DNA of 64,000 nt from Candidatus Latescibacterota bacterium (lineage in GTDB: Bacteria; Latescibacterota; UBA2968), in the NCBI GenBank assembly GCA_022821275.1, contig JAJEDY010000061.1, forward strand, positions 62,001 to 126,000. The letters are read 5' to 3'. This document shows positions 60,575-64,000 of the stretch, piece after piece; positions within the stretch are counted from its first letter, which is position 1; the number at the start of each line of letters is the position of its first letter. The translations under genes and the position numbers were made by a program. A model generated the notes under the pieces. It searched no databases. It had not been told where the DNA came from and worked only from the letters and a program-made list of their open reading frames with translations.

Positions 60575-60964
60575 TTATTTTTTATTCATTCTTCCAAGTT
60601 CTTCCGCTGCATCCTCCACTGAAATCTCACCGGACGCGAGACGGTCGAGAACCTCTTGCTGAGACGCAGCGGACAAATCTTCCACCTCGGGATGTGTTCC
60701 CGTTGCAAAACCGAGTTCTGCAATCACATCGTCGAGATGGTTGCGAATCGTGCTATAGGGCACGCGGAGTTCGCGCGCCACCTCTCTGACATTGCCGCGC
60801 AATCGGACAAATGTCTCGACAAAAGTCAGATTTTCGGGTGACAGCCGGTTAAAAATTGTCGGCTGAAACTCTCCAATCACTTCACATTCACATCGCGTGC
60901 AGCGAATGCGGGTGACAATCACGTCATTCTGGCAGGCAGGGCATTTTTCAATAATTTTACGCAT
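60575..60964 (-). CDS. DUF2089 family protein
   Basis: A 129-residue protein. The N-terminus has a zinc ribbon (CPACQN and CTRC) and then LSPENLTFVETFVRLRGNVR with VPYSTIRNHLDDVI, an HTH-like region. ISVEDAAEEL at the end echoes the N-terminal motif of its neighbour. The start at 60964 follows AAAAGGAGC. DUF2089 proteins are predicted transcription factors, often beside DUF4097/SHOCT genes; a regulator of the neighbouring envelope gene is likely. Confidence 0.88.
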   Translation of the reverse strand: MRKIIEKCPACQNDVIVTRIRCTRCECEVIGEFQPTIFNRLSPENLTFVETFVRLRGNVREVARELRVPYSTIRNHLDDVIAELGFATGTHPEVEDLSAASQQEVLDRLASGEISVEDAAEELGRMNKK

Positions 60965-61077
60965 ATTGCTCCTTTTTTTCATTTTAGACATCATTTTAGA
61001 AAAAAAGTTTCATAGAAATATAAAATATTTCATATTTGAATGCAATTTATTTTTTAACAATTAGTCTTTTAAATAAA

Positions 61078-61128
61078 CTGGATTCCCGCTTTACTGACGT
61101 TGTGCTTCGCGTGCGCGGGAATGACACC
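61078..61128 (+). repeat. CTGGAT-family stem-loop repeat
   Basis: CTGGATTCCCGC and GCGGGAATGACAC form an 8-bp stem around a GC-rich loop. It lies in the 273-base gap between the DUF2089 and M14 genes; the AT-rich sequence on either side (61000-61070 and 61130-61200) shows no gene. Confidence 0.8.
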
Positions 61129-61237
61129 CGTGGATCAAGGCAATAAACTCATTTGAAGGACCAAACCCTTCTCATTTGACTTTTTCTAATAATTTCTTTC
61201 CTTGTTATGTCCTCTCACCCCACAACGAGGCCCCCTG

Positions 61238-63865
61238 ATGACACGTCTATTAATCGTCCTCATCGCATTGATCGGACTGAACACACCGGCTCATGCTCGC
61301 GTTGACCTCAGCTATTACCTGCCCGAGGGTACGACCTACGACCCCAGCATCCCCACGCCCGAAGCCTTTTTCGGATTTCAGATTGGCGACTGGCACCTGC
61401 GGCACGACCTGATCGTAAACTACATGCGCACATTGGCCGAACGCTCCGACCGCATAGCCCTCACACAATACGCCCAAACACACCAGCAACGCCCCTTATT
61501 GTTGCTCACCATCACATCCCCGCAAAACCACCAGAACCTCGAAGCCATCCAGACACAACACCGGCAACTCACCAACCCGGACCAGTCGTCCGCGCTCGAC
61601 ATCGACACAATGCCCGTAGTCGTGTACATGGGATACAGCATCCACGGCAATGAACCCAGCGGAGGCAATGCTGCGCCATTAATTGCATATCACCTGGCGG
61701 CGGCGCAAGGTCCCGCCATAGACAACCTCCTCGCCAACGCCGTCATCTTGCTCGATCCCGTATCCAATCCCGACGGCTTCGGCCGCTTTGCACACTGGGC
61801 AAACATGTACCGCAGCAAACAACTCGTTGCCGACCCCGAACACCGGGAACATCGAGAAATCTGGCCGAATGGGCGCACCAACCACTACTGGTTTGACCTC
61901 AACCGCGACTGGGTATTTATCCAGCATCCCGAAAGCCGGGGACGGATTGAGACATTTCACGCCTGGAAACCCAACATGCTCACCGACCACCATGAAATGG
62001 GCACCAATTCCACTTACTTCTTTCAACCGGGCATACCCTCGCGCAACAATCCCCTCACCCCGGCACGCACCTATGAACTCACCGCTGCAATCGCCGAACG
62101 CCACGTCAGCGCGCTCGATGAAATCGGCACACTCTATTACACGCGGGAGTCATTCGACGACTTTTACATCGGCAAAGGATCGACCTATCCCGACCTCAAC
62201 GGCGGCGTGGGCCTTCTCTTTGAGCAAGCCAGTGCACGCGGGCATATACAAGAAAGCATTCACGGACCCATCTCATTTCCCCTTGCCATACGCAATCAGG
62301 TGCGAACTGCCCTATCAGCACTCCAGGCAGCCCGTGAACTGCGCACCGAACTGCTATCGCATCAACGCGATTTTTATACCTCCGCAATCCGAGAAGCCGG
62401 GGCTGCCGCCATCAAAGCCTATGTTTTTGGCGATCCGGATGACCCGGCGCGCACCCATCATTTTATCGACATACTCCAGCAGCACCACATACAGATATAC
62501 GACCTCGCGCGCCCCATGCGCGTCGGTGGTCAGACCTTCGCACCCGGCTCGGCCTATATCATTCCCACCGCACAACCGCAATACCGCTTGCTCACCAGCC
62601 TGTTTGAACGCCGCACGACCTTTCGTGACAGCCTATTTTACGATGTCTCAGCCTGGACCTTGCCCCTGGCGTTTAACATGCCCCTGATAGAAATCAAATC
62701 GTCATCTCAGGAATTTATCGGTGACCTGTTGCCGCCGTCTGAATTTCCCCGTGGCCGTCTATCTGTATTCAACTCAGCCGTCAACACACAGACGGGTTAT
62801 ATTGGCGAACAGGGAGCTTATGCGTACCTCTTTGAATGGAATGGACATTACGCACCACGCGCACTTTACCGCCTGCAAAAAGCCGGTATAAGAGCCAAAG
62901 TGGCCTCGCGGCAGTTTCGCATGCGCATCCCTTCTGTGGTAGATGCGGGGAATGTGCGCTTATTTGACTACGGCACCATACTCATCCCCATGGGCATTCA
63001 AAAAAATGATCCGCAAACAATCCGAAACCTCATGCAAACAATCGCACGCGAAGACGCCCTCGAAGTATTTGCCGTCTCCACCGGGCAAACCGACAGTGGC
63101 ATTGATCTGGGCAGCCCGGGTTTTATCTCACTCGAAACACCTCAAATAGCCCTTTTAATAGGCAAAGGCGCCGATGTCTATAACGCCGGTGAAGTGTGGC
63201 ATTTGTTAGACCAGCGCTATAAAATGGCCATCAGCCTCATAGACGCCAGCCGTGTGCGCGATATAGACCTCAATCGCTACAACACAGTAATCGCAGCAGG
63301 TGGATCTTATAGCGACCTCGACTCTACAGGCGTCAACGCCTTAAAACAGTGGCTACACCGGGGCAATACCCTCATTGCCCTCAACAGTGCTGTTCGCTGG
63401 GCCATCAATTCCAAACTCACCAGCGCCCAATTCATCATGCGAGATCGAGAAAATCGCAGTGAACGCAGAGCTTATATCGACGCAACCAGCGACCGGGGGG
63501 CGCAGATTATTGGCGGTGCCATCTTTCAGGTTCGCCTGGACCGCACCCACCCCCTCGCCTATGGATATCGCAGTGATAACCTGCCAGTCTTTCGGCGCGG
63601 CACACTTTTTATCAAACCAGTAAACCCTTACGCCACCCCTTTGCAATACGCCAAACAACCCTTGCTCGCGGGTTATATCTCTGAACAAAACCACAATTAC
63701 ATCGCCGAAACCGCATCCACCCTCGTCGCCAAACAGGGCAATGGCCGCGTCATACTCATGCTCGACAACCCCACCTTCCGCGCCTATTGGTACGGCACCC
63801 AAAAACTCTTTGCCAACGCCCTCTTCTTCGGTCCCACCATCGGCCTTCACACATTAGGCGAATAA
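61238..63865 (+). CDS. secreted M14 family zinc carboxypeptidase
   Basis: An 875-residue peptidase. The ATG at 61238 gives a signal peptide (RLLIVLIALIGLNTPAHA); GAGG lies upstream, while the open frame extends to 61202 without support. The zinc ligands are His136 and Glu139 in GYSIHGNEPSGGN and a later His in TDHHEMG (His251 or 252). FDLNRDWVFIQHPESRGRIE matches M14 active-site strands. The C-terminal half is a beta-rich domain resembling the class I glutamine amidotransferase-like fold. It may degrade exogenous peptides. A terminator follows. Confidence 0.9.
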   Translation: MTRLLIVLIALIGLNTPAHARVDLSYYLPEGTTYDPSIPTPEAFFGFQIGDWHLRHDLIVNYMRTLAERSDRIALTQYAQTHQQRPLLLLTITSPQNHQNLEAIQTQHRQLTNPDQSSALDIDTMPVVVYMGYSIHGNEPSGGNAAPLIAYHLAAAQGPAIDNLLANAVILLDPVSNPDGFGRFAHWANMYRSKQLVADPEHREHREIWPNGRTNHYWFDLNRDWVFIQHPESRGRIETFHAWKPNMLTDHHEMGTNSTYFFQPGIPSRNNPLTPARTYELTAAIAERHVSALDEIGTLYYTRESFDDFYIGKGSTYPDLNGGVGLLFEQASARGHIQESIHGPISFPLAIRNQVRTALSALQAARELRTELLSHQRDFYTSAIREAGAAAIKAYVFGDPDDPARTHHFIDILQQHHIQIYDLARPMRVGGQTFAPGSAYIIPTAQPQYRLLTSLFERRTTFRDSLFYDVSAWTLPLAFNMPLIEIKSSSQEFIGDLLPPSEFPRGRLSVFNSAVNTQTGYIGEQGAYAYLFEWNGHYAPRALYRLQKAGIRAKVASRQFRMRIPSVVDAGNVRLFDYGTILIPMGIQKNDPQTIRNLMQTIAREDALEVFAVSTGQTDSGIDLGSPGFISLETPQIALLIGKGADVYNAGEVWHLLDQRYKMAISLIDASRVRDIDLNRYNTVIAAGGSYSDLDSTGVNALKQWLHRGNTLIALNSAVRWAINSKLTSAQFIMRDRENRSERRAYIDATSDRGAQIIGGAIFQVRLDRTHPLAYGYRSDNLPVFRRGTLFIKPVNPYATPLQYAKQPLLAGYISEQNHNYIAETASTLVAKQGNGRVILMLDNPTFRAYWYGTQKLFANALFFGPTIGLHTLGE

Positions 63866-63884
63866 CAAACGCGTTCCAACAGTC

Positions 63885-63928
63885 AAAAAAAGAGCACTGA
63901 TTTGCGAGAATCAGTGCTCTTTTTATTT
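63885..63928. terminator. intrinsic terminator, bidirectional
   Basis: AAAAAGAGCACTGATT and AATCAGTGCTCTTTTT pair perfectly around six bases. It serves the M14 gene and the convergent gene at the right edge. Confidence 0.88.
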
Positions 63929-63940
63929 TCCGCGTCACAT

Positions 63941-64000
63941 TCACCGTCGAATATCATAGCGCGTGGCATCTTTCGGTATGGGCAACGCAAAATCTTCGTC
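63941..64000 (-). CDS. C-terminal end of a gene running off the window edge
   Basis: The minus strand is open from the edge to a stop at 63941 and encodes DEDFALPIPKDATRYDIRR, 19 codons. The distance to a terminator and the lack of any other ORF support a real convergent gene. No family can be named from this end. Confidence 0.45.
   Translation of the reverse strand, partial: DEDFALPIPKDATRYDIRR

Overview
The window is a slice of a bacterial chromosome with moderately high GC and dense coding, mostly ordinary housekeeping and catabolic genes, plus several pieces that look acquired. No rRNA, tRNA or CRISPR array was seen. The best lineage guess is an FCB-type uncultivated phylum such as Latescibacterota, or a Poribacteria-like bacterium. 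Support is a GWxTD-domain protein (a family typical of the FCB group), a cluster of phytanoyl-CoA dioxygenase (PhyH) genes with a sulfatase, glycine dehydrogenase split in two subunits, and palindromic intergenic repeats. This placement is inference.

Layout. 1-10476 holds a DUF2953/GerW pair, recG, a PfkB-hflK-hflC operon, a membrane metallopeptidase, and coaE-gcvPA-gcvPB in tight overlap. 10473-12405 is a compact EcoRV-type restriction-modification system: a small HTH protein, an M.EcoRV-like adenine methylase, and a convergent endonuclease that keeps the EcoRV catalytic and DNA-contact residues. 12469-24804 is an oxygenase-rich region: four PhyH genes on the plus strand, then a minus-strand operon sulfatase-PhyH-PhyH-GWxTD, two small proteins, an M42 peptidase, and a redoxin-like/2OG oxygenase fusion.

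24827-34669 carries a peptide-type binding lipoprotein, a sugar-isomerase-like TIM barrel, a bifunctional-nuclease-domain protein whose UVR domain is out of frame, an aldo/keto reductase, a divergent YchF-like protein, and a sugar-type ABC transporter with two different ATPases and no binding protein. 34779-41676 has a RelE-type toxin-antitoxin pair, a RelA/SpoT protein with an altered hydrolase site, glucan phosphorylase, a Gfo/Idh/MocA oxidoreductase and a membrane-anchored pseudo-receiver. 41889-47549 is one 1886-residue UvrA made of two complete UvrA units.

47947-51867 is a transferred-looking HerA-NurA pair whose NurA tail appears broken by a one-base slip and a 59-bp duplication, followed by two small unknown genes, one a membrane protein. 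51943-64000 returns to metabolism: a secreted GH5 glycosidase, an SDR-mutarotase-HD operon, a truncated HigA-like antitoxin, an acyl-CoA synthetase, an Ldh-type dehydrogenase, a DUF2089/DUF4097 pair and a secreted M14 carboxypeptidase.

Two intergenic repeat families recur. One is built on a CAGATGAACA-like unit, often as facing arms, and supplies stop codons to two genes. The other is a CTGGATyGCGG...CCGCGATGAC stem-loop present at five sites.
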